Shown piece after piece: positions 1 to 11,600 of a stretch of 64,000 bases of DNA. The translations under genes and the position numbers were made by a program. The number at the start of each line of letters is the position of its first letter. Position 1 is the stretch's first letter. The DNA is taken from NCBI RefSeq assembly GCF_043641665.1, contig NC_092198.1, forward strand, positions 11,793,001 to 11,857,000. The letters run 5' to 3'. The notes beneath the pieces are model-generated. The model was not told the DNA's origin. It ran no database searches and saw only the letters and a program-made list of their open reading frames with translations. Source of the DNA: Enoplosus armatus (taxonomy: Eukaryota > Chordata > Actinopteri > Centrarchiformes > Enoplosidae).

Positions 1-1657
1 AAAGATAATGTGTAATGTAAGTACTTGATTGCAGGACTGAAAATGACCACCTCACTCTGTGTTTATATCCTGTAAGTATAATAGTCAATCAGAGCATTAT
101 AGTAAATACAAAAAAGGTCCAGACGCGACACAGTCCTATAGCACACGGACCCTTTGCAAGGTTCATGGGGTTGTCAAGAACTCTATTACCAAAGATACCA
201 AATTTGTCATGGTGACCGACAGGGGAAGTAAAGCCAGGAGAACTGGGAACATTGGGGTTCAAGTGGCTCTTCAAAAACCAGTCAGAGCCCACATACAGAA
301 TAGTATTTTAATTTTTGTCTCATCTGAATTCCATTTTTTAATCTTGCCAATGTATTAGCACATTTTTACATTCAAAGTCAAAATATAGAAATGTTGCTTG
401 TACCATTTAATTACTATATGTGATCATTAATGCACATTAATCAGAGCCCACAATTAACCAGAATGTTAATGCAAGTGAGAAAGAACAATGCAAATTAAGT
501 GCTTTTATTTTTGTTTACAGGTGTAAAAAAAAAAAAAAAGTGTCTCACAAGTCAGTTGAACTTTGAAACAAGCTGAGAACTGGCTGCAAACCTAACTGAG
601 ATAAAAAAAAAAAAACTTGGTGTTTTACACAAAATATCTGCTACGACTGCTTAGTGGAATCATTTTTAAATATACAGTGGCACTTAATATATACGAGAGG
701 TTTCCTGTTTAACTCGTTCTCACTCACTGTTGAGAGCAAGATGATTAGAAAGAATATCACGCATTGTATTGTTTTGTCTGGCAGCAGTTGAGTTTTCTGA
801 GGAATTTCATTACAAACTGTGTTCAGTGCAAAGGCCTAAGTGCACATTGTATATTAGTATTCAAATGAACCAAATTCATCTCACTGAGTGGTTATCATGG
901 TTAATATATGGCAAAGTAAGCAGATTTTATTCACTTCTTAAAGTACATTTTACATTTACAAATGTTGTACTTGTGGTCCAGAATTTTCATCTGAATTATG
1001 AACAACTGAAGACAAAGTGAGGATCATCAGTTATGACCGAGTACACAGAACCACTGATGAAGACCATGTTTGATTTACCGCCAGACACAGTGGATCATTT
1101 GGAAAGTGGAAGGATGGATCTTCATGGTAAGTATGGAAGAGAGACAGAAACACTGCGATTTTAACAACAGAGTTTATAAGTGGCGAGTGAGATAATAGAC
1201 ATCATTTACTGATTCAGTCATTTTAGAATTCATGTAATTTCCATTTTACAAAATGGCAATAATGAGCTCTGCTGATTATTAAACGTCTTTTTTTTTATGT
1301 GGTGTGGACCTTATTTTGTGCTTCTTGAAAAAAATACTAAAACTAGAAAATGTGTTCTGTGTTGCACTTTGTGACATTTCACTGATAAAACGGTTTCACA
1401 GTCATACAAAATATGTGTTTTCGCTATATAATATGGATGATATAGCAAAATACATATGTCAAATTACCTCATGATGCCTTTGATAAACTCAGTCTGCCAC
1501 GTGTATGGAGATTGGAGATGTGCAGGCATGTGCTTCACTCACCTATTTTACAGTATACTACGCTCTTCATTTAACAAAATAGTTTGCTGCTCAAGGCACG
1601 AGTAAGTCCACATTGTGACAGTAAACACTGTGGCGCATGCTGTCCTCTGGCTGGTTC
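1..1657. other. intergenic DNA and presumed prox2 3' UTR
   Basis: No gene can be supported here. The right-hand part, just below the prox2 stop codon, should hold the prox2 3' untranslated region on the minus strand, but I could not place a convincing poly(A) signal. The sequence is AT-rich with short A-runs near 527-539 and 603-615. Reading frames at 59-358 are open on both strands and match nothing I recognise. Confidence 0.5.
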
Positions 1658-4600
1658 TCATCCAGAGTGATGATGTTTGAATTCAGCTGGTACATCACTG
1701 TCCAGTTTACAGATCACCTTGTAGATTGCTTTCTTCCATGACGGATCACGATCCTTGCCCATTGAAATGGCAATGTAAAATTCTCTCAGTGTAATCTCAG
1801 CAACTTCCAGGAACCTGTCGGGGACCTGTGAGAGGGGAGATGTAGTAGACAATTATATTTTAGATGATCAGAATCAGGCCTGGCAAAACAAGGTAAGTAA
1901 CAAGTCCAAACATAGCAAAGGGACTACGATTCATTAAAAACAATATTAATCCAGTTGAAATGGTCAAGAACAAAACTAATAGTACACACTTTTATGTGTG
2001 CTGTTCTGTGTTTTCATGTACTTGAATACAGATTTCTGCTGTCACTCAGTAATTCAGTCTACAAACAACTTCAAGTACATAAGTGTGATTTAGTTGTGAT
2101 ATTGTGTAACTCTCTGTTTGCCAACACAACAACCGTCCCAGAGTAGTAATGCTCAGCTGGAATTTCTGGTCTGGCCACTTTACAAATGAGAGGAGTTAAA
2201 GGAGAAACACATGAAATGAAGATGCTTCTGTGCACCAGGGCTCACTGAATGGTTTGGTGAGTTTGAAAATGATGTGAATAAAATGCTTCAGCCTTTACAG
2301 TCACCAGATCTCAACCCAGTTGAACACCTATGGAAGATTTTGGACCAACATGTAAGACAATGCTCTCCACCACCATCTCCATAACACCAAATAATATAAA
2401 CTTTCATCTTCAAATCTCTTTAGTGATGTCTGTGATTGTCTGGCTGTGTTTGTTTTTCTTTCTATCTGCTGTAATCAGGTCTCTCTTGCAAAAGAGATCT
2501 TGGTCTCAATGATATTATTTGATTAAATAAAGGTTGTATATATAACAGAGGGAATATCTTGTGGAGGAATAGTGTTCATCCCTCCAATAGAAGGCTGTAG
2601 GCTCGAGGTGGCCAGCCTCCATACTGAGACACTTCATGTTGGTTTTTCCTTTAATTTGTCACCCACATTGACATTTTCAGAGCATTTCCGGTAAAAGTTG
2701 TGCGAAGGCAACATGTTTGACACAAAGAGGGCAGCCTGTGTTTTTCAATTCCATCTAACATGCATGATTGATTTCACGTGACCACACCCAGCAATCACTG
2801 CTGGGTGTATCTCACAGCCCTTCACCCCTCCTGTCCTCTCTCTTCCCTTTTAACTCCTGTCCCTTAATGTCTCTGTCACTCATCAGGAAACAAAAACCAA
2901 ACCAAGAATTCAATATAAAGTTGCTTATAAATTGCAGGCTGTCTGGAGATGTTATACATCTATAAACTAAAAGCTTAAAAGCACCGAGCAGGAGACTGGA
3001 ATCTCAGTGACTCATAATGGACAAGTGTTGATTTTAGCAAAAACTAATATTAATTTTCAATCATTTTTAATTGGTTAATCTATCCATCCAATTTATGTCG
3101 AGCACATAATTAATTCATTGTATAATTAGGAATTATGGTTACATGCTGCTGGGAACTATTGAAGAAAATAATTCTAGGCCACATCGTCTGTACTGGTTTG
3201 CAATCATACTTACAATACATAAAATATGGTCCTAAAATTACCATGTGGATTTTTATTAAATTGAATTCTCTGCTTCAGGGTCATGTCCAGTCATGTCGAA
3301 CTTGTGACATTGGGTCATGACTGACAATAATATAATGCCCCTTAGAGTTGCCAGTTTCATAGCACATATGCCACTGTGTGAAAGAACTTTGCCTCATTAG
3401 AAGTCCATCTCTCATTTTCTGAATATTATCTCCAAAACTGAAATTGTGGTAAATCTTTTAACTTTGCACTAGAAAAACAATCACACAAAATACTCATTGT
3501 GAAACGAACTTCACAACATGCTTCTTTAGTTAATAGGCAGTGTCTTGCATTTTAGTTGGCAAGCCTTATTACATATATTAATCAGCTGTCTTCATTATGA
3601 TAGCATTGACTCTTATAAGTTATAAACTTCATAAATGTTAATTAGCTGTTCATTTTTGCAGCAAATCCTCGTTTAAGCTCATATTAAGTGCTCCATATGA
3701 GTCTTTTGTTTCCTTTTCATCAGTCTCACTGTCCTTTGATACTTCTCCCTGCTGTATTATTATGGTGTATATTATTATATTATGGTATATACTAGTCAGG
3801 AGAATTAGTATTAAAGCTTTGTTACAATATGTTAAACATGTGGCAGTCTGTGTGGAAGACTACACATGTAGGCTGGTTAATATGTTGACTGACCAGCTGT
3901 GGTCAAAGTGCATATAGACAGGTCTACATGATCACTATTTAACTGCGCTATAAATTTCCAGATTAAGGAGAAACAGTGACCTGTATGCGTATGAATACAC
4001 ACCCCATGTGTTCTTCACTGTTAATGCTACATCTCATGGCCTTTTCGTTAATAATAAGATATGATTAGGCCATTTTCTGCCTTGTGTTCACTAATATAGT
4101 GGAAACATAGTAACTTAACAATAAGAGGGTTTCTCTTCATTAATATTAATGTGGGTTCATTACTGTTAGAAACTGAGATGTCTTTGCACTTCCTCGCTCT
4201 ACCTCAGAAACCATTTGATAAAGCACATCAGCCAAAAATAAATGAGCATGAAATCTGCACTCTAAATGTTAAGTCACATCTCAAGCTTAAAAAAGTAAAA
4301 TACTCCACACGTTGCTCAACCAGATGATTTGTTTTAAACTCTAGACGCTTACTTTGAAAAATGAGTATCTGTATCTGTCTGTTTGTTTTTTTACCTCTGG
4401 ACTAACAGTAAATAGCATACATCACTAAAGCAATTTAAAATGTACTATCGTGTGTATTATATTACCTGCAAAATATTAGGAATGCTTTTTATATTAAATG
4501 AAACTTTTAAAGCAACTGTCCATTGTTGATTTCTTTTAAAATATATACCGATAACAAATGAGGAGCTGCAGATGAAGTAAAGCGGACTGAGGATTTGAGA

Positions 4601-7524
4601 CTATTGAGAAATATAAAGTACAACAAAAGCAAATCATGTGTTGGACTGCACATAATCAAAATTAGACACTAGAACAACCTCACTGAAGGCAAAAAATACA
4701 TCACAAATAACTGAGTGACAAACCTGTGTGATGTCAGTATTTTCGCCAGTATTTTGTGCATTCAAAACAATAAGAATTATATTGTGTAGTATACCTGGAA
4801 GTCGTTGGCTTTGTTGTAGTGCATGTTGAGAGCTCTGAAAAGTTCTGATTCTCTCCCCACAGTCAAACCCCTCACGTCGGCCACTCCGTCTACGAGAGCG
4901 TGTCGGGCAAACTTCTCCATCTGGATGTAGTAAAACTCCCTGAAGTTACTGAACCACTTGATGAGCTGAGAGGTGATGCAGCGCGTGAACTGAGGACGAA
5001 GCGGAAAAAACAGGTAAGTGAGAGGATCAAAGTGTGTGACTTGATGTACTGTAATGAATTAGTCTTCATGTGAGAGAAGCTGCTAAACATGTTTTACATT
5101 TAACAATATAACGCAAATATGAATAAACTATGTTACCACTTGTCTGTGTTGCCATTTTTACATATTTTGTGTTTTACAGAAATGCAATAGTGACGTAAAG
5201 TTGTTAATCCTGTTCTGACTATAATGTTGCTGACAAATAAAAAACAAACAAGTATTAACTCCTGTGGAACTGATTCTTTATTCTGCAGAGACAGAGATGC
5301 ATTTTGAAAGCATAAAACTGGTTTGAAAACGCTTTCATTTCAAACCTTTTGATTTAGATTGAAGATTTTCTTTCTGAAACAGCAAGAAATATGTCTGCTT
5401 AAATGCAAAATACGGCAACTTTCCCAAGATTGTAATGAATGCTGTACTGTATATGTATTTTTTTTTACAGTAAAATTAAGTCATGTTCTGTAAATATAAT
5501 CCATTAAAATGACACAAATGTTAGTGCTCAATATTGGGCAAATATTTTCTCACCTGCACATCATGGAAACACATCTTCAGCACCAGTGAGCTCGGGTAGC
5601 GAGTGTAGAAGAATATTAGCTTTGCTTTCTTCAGGTGGTTTGTGGTCAGACCCTCCTAAAAGCACCAGTGTTAAGGATAAAACACAAATCCTAGACATAA
5701 GAAACGGTGTGACTTGTCTTTTTTAATGAGGCTGGAAACATTTTTTGTCCAAGAAATCATTACATCTCAGGACAAATGGAGAGACCGCAATTTTCTTCAG
5801 AGTTTGGAAGATCAAAGGAAGGACTTGTTGGATTCTTTACGGTGCAAAGCTGTTGAAAATTGTTGTTGATGAAGAGACTCATTTTGGAGCGCATGCCTGG
5901 GGTGATGACAAGGTTTGTGACACAGACACAGAATGGGTTTGTTATTTGGACCTCAAATAGGCAAAGGAGGAGAATTATTACTGGTGGCTAAAGGCAGCTG
6001 CTTCAGAAGCTACAAAAAGGAACGTATCAGACTGCTGATTGCTCCCGAAAGGTACAAGAGAATGTGATAAAAGATCAAATATTAAACTACATCAATAGAG
6101 GAACTTGCAAAGGATACATTCAGCATGTACAGGTTATTCTTCACCAGGCTGTCGGACTCAATCTTGACACGAGGAAGACACAGGCTTTGCAAAAACATGG
6201 GATCCACCGACACAGTGTGAGTCTGTGGGCTTCTGACAGGTCTAGAGTTGACCTTCGATCTCACTTTGACCGAATTCCATTGTGCATCAAATGTCTCAAA
6301 CTTTGCTTGACCAACTTCGGAGCATCCATCTTGCAAGCATCCAAGGGCATGTTGATGGGCAGAGACGTGATTCTTCTCTGACGGCTGATCTTCATGCAGG
6401 GAGAAGTCGTGACTGAAGGGGATCGGAGGCTTGGGGCAATGGTGAGCTCTCGATCTGGACTGGAGCGCAAACTTGTCGACTCTTTCCAGTCGAGGCTTTT
6501 GCACAACCAGGGACAGAGCTTCGGTTTGAACATCTGGGACATGCACCTCTGCATTCCCAGAGCATGAAAGTCTTAATTTATTATCTTTGCAAACTGACGA
6601 CTGAAGAGGCATATCAGTCTCTATGTTCCCCTCATCATTTGGCGATGTCTGTAGAAGCGGCATGCTTTTGAAAATAGAGTCAACACTCCTACTGACAGCT
6701 CTGGACAGTTCGTACTTTAAAACTGACATTAGCTTTATTCTCTCAGGTGTGGATTGGAAGTAGTTCATCAGTTTCACCTTCTTCCATCCTTGATATTTTC
6801 TACATGAGCTGCTCTCAAACTCACTGTATGAATCTGTACATGCGTCCCTTGGAGATGTTTCAGGAGAATTGTTCCAGGTGGGATATTTCTCGTCCTTACT
6901 GTCTGTAGTGTCGGTTACTCCATCCACATGGTCGAACCTTGTTCTGAGCTGTCTGAGGTGCTGATGCTGACTCTCGAGCTGCTTTCTTGTCATCTGGCTG
7001 TAATTTGCGCTGCCAGATCCACTTCTATCCATGTGCTCCTGATGTAAAGGCAGTTCTTGAATCCTTTCATTTTCCTGCATACCGTCTGACTCCTCAAGCT
7101 GATTTGTCGTCACATCTGTGCAGTGCATACCAGGAGAGCCGGTCATGCCTTTGATGATGTTTTCCACTCTGGCACGCTTTGCTTGATGGCCCCTGTTTAA
7201 GTTCCAGTCATGGTGGCCGCAAGAACTGGATGCCAGAGATGGGTGCCTTCTCGTGGATAAATGTCCAGTGTCTCTGGACGGATTGAGCTCCAGCTGGCTG
7301 GAACAGATCAAACTTGCACCAGCATCACCGCTGCTGTAATAAGCACTCTCTGGTAGCATTTTTGTGCTCTCACTGTCTTTGCGAAAAGTCACAGAAACAC
7401 CTGACACATCTGAATCTGACGGCATGGAGTCAGACTGAAAAGAGGAGAGATATTCTGCAGTGTGGCCATCAAGGCAAATGTTGCTGGAAGAATACATGCC
7501 TTTGCTCCAAACACTTGGATTCAT
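1658..7524 (-). CDS. prox2: Prospero homeobox protein 2 (prox2), 4 coding exons, 614 aa
   Basis: This is an atypical homeodomain transcription factor of the Prospero/PROX family, expected to act in the nucleus. Coding exons in transcript order are 7524-6145, 5655-5554, 4989-4795 and 1825-1658. All introns are GT-AG and phase 0, and the sum is 460+34+65+55 codons plus stop. Exon 1 encodes the long, low-complexity N-terminal regulatory region. Exons 2-4 encode the whole homeo-Prospero domain (about residues 461-610), with family motifs such as [47 protein letters not shown] and [20 protein letters not shown]. The protein ends in HHHSG, so the C-terminal tail is shorter than that of PROX1. PROX2 rather than PROX1 is favoured by the divergent N-terminus and by dlst next door, as in human. 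The ATG at 7524 follows a possible splice acceptor, so an upstream non-coding exon is likely. The least certain junction is the exon 1 donor (CTG|GTGAAG at 6145). Confidence 0.95.
1826..4794 (-). other. prox2 intron 3 (about 3 kb)
   Basis: This is the longest prox2 intron, bounded by GT-AG on the minus strand. It contains the Tc1-like transposase relic described separately. The rest is AT-rich with short TTA/ATT runs near 3760-3790. I see no other coding potential. Confidence 0.85.
2223..2384 (+). mobile_element. Tc1/mariner-like transposase relic (C-terminal fragment)
   Basis: An open frame encodes the C-terminal end of a Tc1-like DDE transposase. It includes [19 protein letters not shown], where the Glu of PVEHLW corresponds to the third catalytic acidic residue in this family. 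It runs into a stop at 2382-2384. The upstream catalytic domain, the DNA-binding domain and recognisable terminal repeats are absent nearby, so this is a dead fragment inside a prox2 intron. Confidence 0.8.
5656..6144 (-). other. prox2 intron 1 (489 bp)
   Basis: This intron lies between the long N-terminal exon and the first homeo-Prospero exon. The opposite strand is open at 5745-5960, but the translation resembles no family I know and shows no domain pattern. I treat it as chance. Confidence 0.8.
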
Positions 7525-8656
7525 GCTTGATGGGTTAAAAAAAAGACAGCAGTGAATAAAACTCCGCTATCATTATTATATTGTTTCCTGGAATTCTTGG
7601 TCCTGTCACAGTAACAAATGTCAATGAAAACTTGGATGGATTTTTGCACAAGCATGGATCTGAGCTGCCTTGCATAATGATAAAATATCAAACAGCTTTT
7701 TCTACCTATTTATTTTATGCAAGTAAACTGAAATACGTTTCAACTGTAAATAATAGACCATAATGATAGATATTGTCCCGATGAGAGATAAAGTTATATG
7801 TGAATCAATAATTTGGCATATATTTTTGCACAACTAGCAGAGACACCATTTTTCAATTATTTGAAGTTGATTTCTCCTCTCTTTTCTGTTTCCACGTAAT
7901 GGTGTAGACTGCCGTGCAAGTTTCTCAGTTGCATCTTTTTTATGTTAAACATTTGATATACAGAATTACAGCCTAGTTTGATATGACAGAGTAAAAACTA
8001 AAACATGCAGCTTATAAAATAAGGAGCACAGCTACATACAGTATTATACAACCGATGACCCACCTGTTGCCTTTAGAAAAGGACCCGAGGAGGCTGCAGG
8101 TCTGGAGCTTGCAGGAGGAGAAGTGACTCAATTATTTGTACTGGTCCAACTCCACAAACCAGGAGGTGTGGTCAAATACTCCAACCTATCCCATCCCGAC
8201 CTGCACATAATAACGTTAAATATATCATTTTAGACGGACAACCCACCGTTAATGGACTAAGCGAGGGATAAATGTTATTAAAATAGTATAATTTTTCCTT
8301 ATCTTTTTTTTCGGAACAGTGTCATTTTGCCTGTTGTTTAATTAATTTGAAAGAATTTAGTAATTTAGTATACCTAATGCGGGCAATGGTACAGTCTTGT
8401 TACCTTTAAATTAACGTTATTATTTTATCACCTGAAAATGTCACTTTTGTATTCACAATGTCAGTCGGGTTCTAGTTCATTGTGTTGAGTATGATTTTTA
8501 ACCAGTCCCACTTCCCGCCGCCCGTTACCCCGGTAGCCCCCTCCGGGCCGGCCGCAGTGGTTCCTCCCAGTCGGACCGCCCAGGCTCCTGAGAGCAGCGA
8601 GCTTCCGTACCGCTGCTTCAACTGCTGTCAAATACACACAGCCACCAGCTAGCGCT
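7525..8656. promoter_or_regulatory. prox2-dlst head-to-head intergenic region with CpG-rich dlst promoter
   Basis: The start codons of prox2 (-) and dlst (+) are about 1.1 kb apart, so their promoters share this interval. The part next to dlst, about 8505-8665, is visibly GC- and CpG-rich (CCGCCGCCCG, GGGCCGGCCGC), as expected for the broad promoter of a housekeeping mitochondrial gene. I see no TATA box there. The prox2-proximal half is AT-rich. Start sites are inferred, not seen. Confidence 0.55.
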
Positions 8657-11600
8657 ATGTTATCGCGATCCAGCTGTTTATACAGGACGCTTGGCCGTTC
8701 TCTGTCAGCGGTGAGCCAGGTATGTTGGAAAAAATCAGTGAACTGAGCCTGTGTATTAAGTCTAACACGGTTTCGACTGATTTAAACAAGACTCAGCTAG
8801 CCGTTAGCTAGCGTTCAACAGACGTTAGCTTGTGAAGCAGGGCCTCGCCTATCAAGGGCAGACAGATCCTGACAGCTTCAGAGGAAGCTAGTGAGCTCCA
8901 GTTTGAGAGGAAATGAGAACAGTATCGTATTAGCTATCTCACTATTGAAAAGGGGCCTTTATGTCAAGATAAAAGCCGGACTTAGTTGTTGCTTTAGCCA
9001 GCGAGTCATAACAAACTGACTAACTTAGCTAACAAGCAAAGAAACTATAACCTCTGTCACCTGCAAGCTATATTATTGTCTACTTTACTTTTGTCTGCTT
9101 TTCTACATTTTCTCAATAACTGGTTTGACTCTTGCAGTCTTGACAGGCTAATGTTAGCGTGTTGTGGTGCTGTGTGTTTGTAAGACTGAGATGTGTGCAG
9201 CCGACCTGACAGAAATAGCTCATGTCATGTTAGACATGTATGTGCTCTGGGGGATAACATGACTTTGCCCTCACAAGTTCAGCTGTCTTTTCAGTGCTTT
9301 GAGCAGGTAATGATACTGAAACATGATCAACGACTGTAATGGCCTGTGTGTCTTGTCGGGGTTGACTTCTACTACTCCCTATACACTTAGTTGTTAGTTT
9401 ATTAGGTACACTTTGCTAAAAGTACTGCAGTCTAAAACAACAGCTCTGTATAAAAGCCTACCTTATAACACCTCTATATAATGCAATACATTTCAACAGC
9501 ACCACAAACTTCAAAATGACAGTATAGTACAGTTGAATTAACATTTCTCGAAAACAGTTTCAATAAAAACTTAACATTGTAACCTTCATGATGGGAGGAT
9601 TTATTGCAGAGCAGTTGTATTAGACTGAATTTGTTTTAGCCAAGTGTACCTAATAAACTGACAACCTTCTCAAGTAGGGAAAAGTAAAAATTCACCCCGA
9701 CAAGACACACAAGTTATTACCGTCATCCGCCATTGAAATGCTGTACATAATCAATAACCATTCCTGTGAGTAAAAACAATGAAAACTCCAGTGACTTGGC
9801 GGCTGCATGCCTGCACATGCTTTGAGTCTACTGTAGATGATTTGGTCCATTTCTGACGACTCCACCCTCCACTGGCATCCCACATCAATAGGTTTAGGTT
9901 AAGATCGCATGCAAATCCACCAGACAAACATCCGTGTACAAGCAGCCAGAACTAGGCAGGCTTCTCCACTAGAGGCCCTGCCCTCAAAATGCCAACACAC
10001 ATGACTCATAACGTACAGCAATGCAGTTAACCTCACAGCAGCCTGTTTTTGTTAGCTTTGGAAAATCCAGTGGTTTAAGTGAACGTTAAAGGGTTGTTTG
10101 AGAATTATTTTCCATTCAGGAGAAGCTTGTTAAAGTTGTTTATGTTATGAAAGCCTACACATGCTGTTGGTGTCCTCCTCTACATCTGTACAGTAAGTGG
10201 TGCATAAGAAAGTTAGTAGTTGTGTGAGTTATTAAGATAATCTTACTGAGATCATTAGTGTGCACAATTGTGCTCTTTGATTCATAACAATGAACCGCTT
10301 ATTACATATATGGCATTTTCTGTGTGACATAGCACATTTGCTCTTTTTCCTTTTAAAGGTTTATGTTTTATTTTGTGAAAGTGTAAAAGCTGCAAAGATT
10401 AATTGATATAAAAAAATCTCTTGTGTCAGTTTCCCCATGTCTCAGATTTTCTGTTTTTCTCTATATTATATATAGATACATGTGAAACAGATTTTTACTT
10501 TTTATTTTTTCAGGCCAATAACGTGCTGTTTCGACAAAATGTATCAGGTAAGTGTGCTTCTAACTAAGTAGACTTGACCTTTTAGCTGGATTCGAGAACC
10601 TCATCGGTAATGCAACATCTAAGACTGTAATCTTTTATTTCTCATGAATAAACAATCTCTATGAGTGGATCATCCAGAGCAGAATGCGTGGTGCTTGTTG
10701 AATGGCTGAGATGCCTTAGGAGCCCACAAGTGGTTAACTGCAGCTTTCAGAGAGCTCCACTCACATCTCACGTTGGAGCCTCGGGAGAAGCAGTAGTTAC
10801 AGCTTTTGTTGATTTTCTTTCTCTCTTTTCTTTTTCTATCATAAGGCCTCTCTGTCTGCAGCCGGCTAGTTTACAGGAATTCTCAGCCGTAAGTGCTCTC
10901 TCCCACTCTGTTGTCCGTCTTTGAATGCCCCTCAGTTAACTGAGCTGTATATCTGTGCAGCATATATTGTATTAAAGGGGATTTATGTGGTTTAGAGTAA
11001 ACGTAAAAAGATAGTAACGGAGAGGAAGGCGTATTGATCAGTATTGTGTGTGCATGTTTAAACACAGTAATTTGGTTTGTACAATTGTATTTCATGCATT
11101 TGTCTAAAAATACATTTGTTTTTTTTCTTGACATTTAGTTGTGAATTTCCGTCATCAGCGAATGTCTTCCACATCAGATACTTCAAGACATCAGCTGTTC
11201 ACAGTATGTGTTGCAACAGCTCTCAAAGTTATGTATTGAGGTCGACTCTGCTCAGTGTTTAACTTTAAAGCAACTGTGTTTGTTTTTGTACAGGGGATGA
11301 GGTAGTCACAGTCAAAACTCCTGCATTCGCAGAATCTGTCACAGAGGGGGATGTGAGGTGGGAGAAAGGTTAGTATAAGTCCACATATCATTGGTAAAAT
11401 ATTGTCAGTGCTTCACAGGTGTCAGTGTCCTATATTGTATTACCAATGAGCCACATGTTGAAGGTAATCATATTTCAGTGCATGAAATACATGCTCTGTT
11501 ATTGTTCATGTTTTAGCTGTGGGCGACTCAGTGACTGAAGATGAAGTGGTGTGTGAAATTGAGACTGACAAGGTATGAACAAGAAAGACCATCAATGTTT

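Noticed and set aside
59..358. Open frames on both strands near the left edge
   Set aside because: No domain, no splice context and no recognisable family; frames open on both strands suggest chance or an unknown repeat.
1034..1125. ATG-led frame ending at a good donor (CATG|GTAAGT), 30 residues
   Set aside because: Looks exon-like, but no partner exon or protein match was found, and the upstream sequence is not promoter-like. Left out for lack of support.
5745..5960. 71-residue plus-strand frame inside prox2 intron 1
   Set aside because: Antisense to a prox2 intron, no family resemblance, and no neighbours on that strand.
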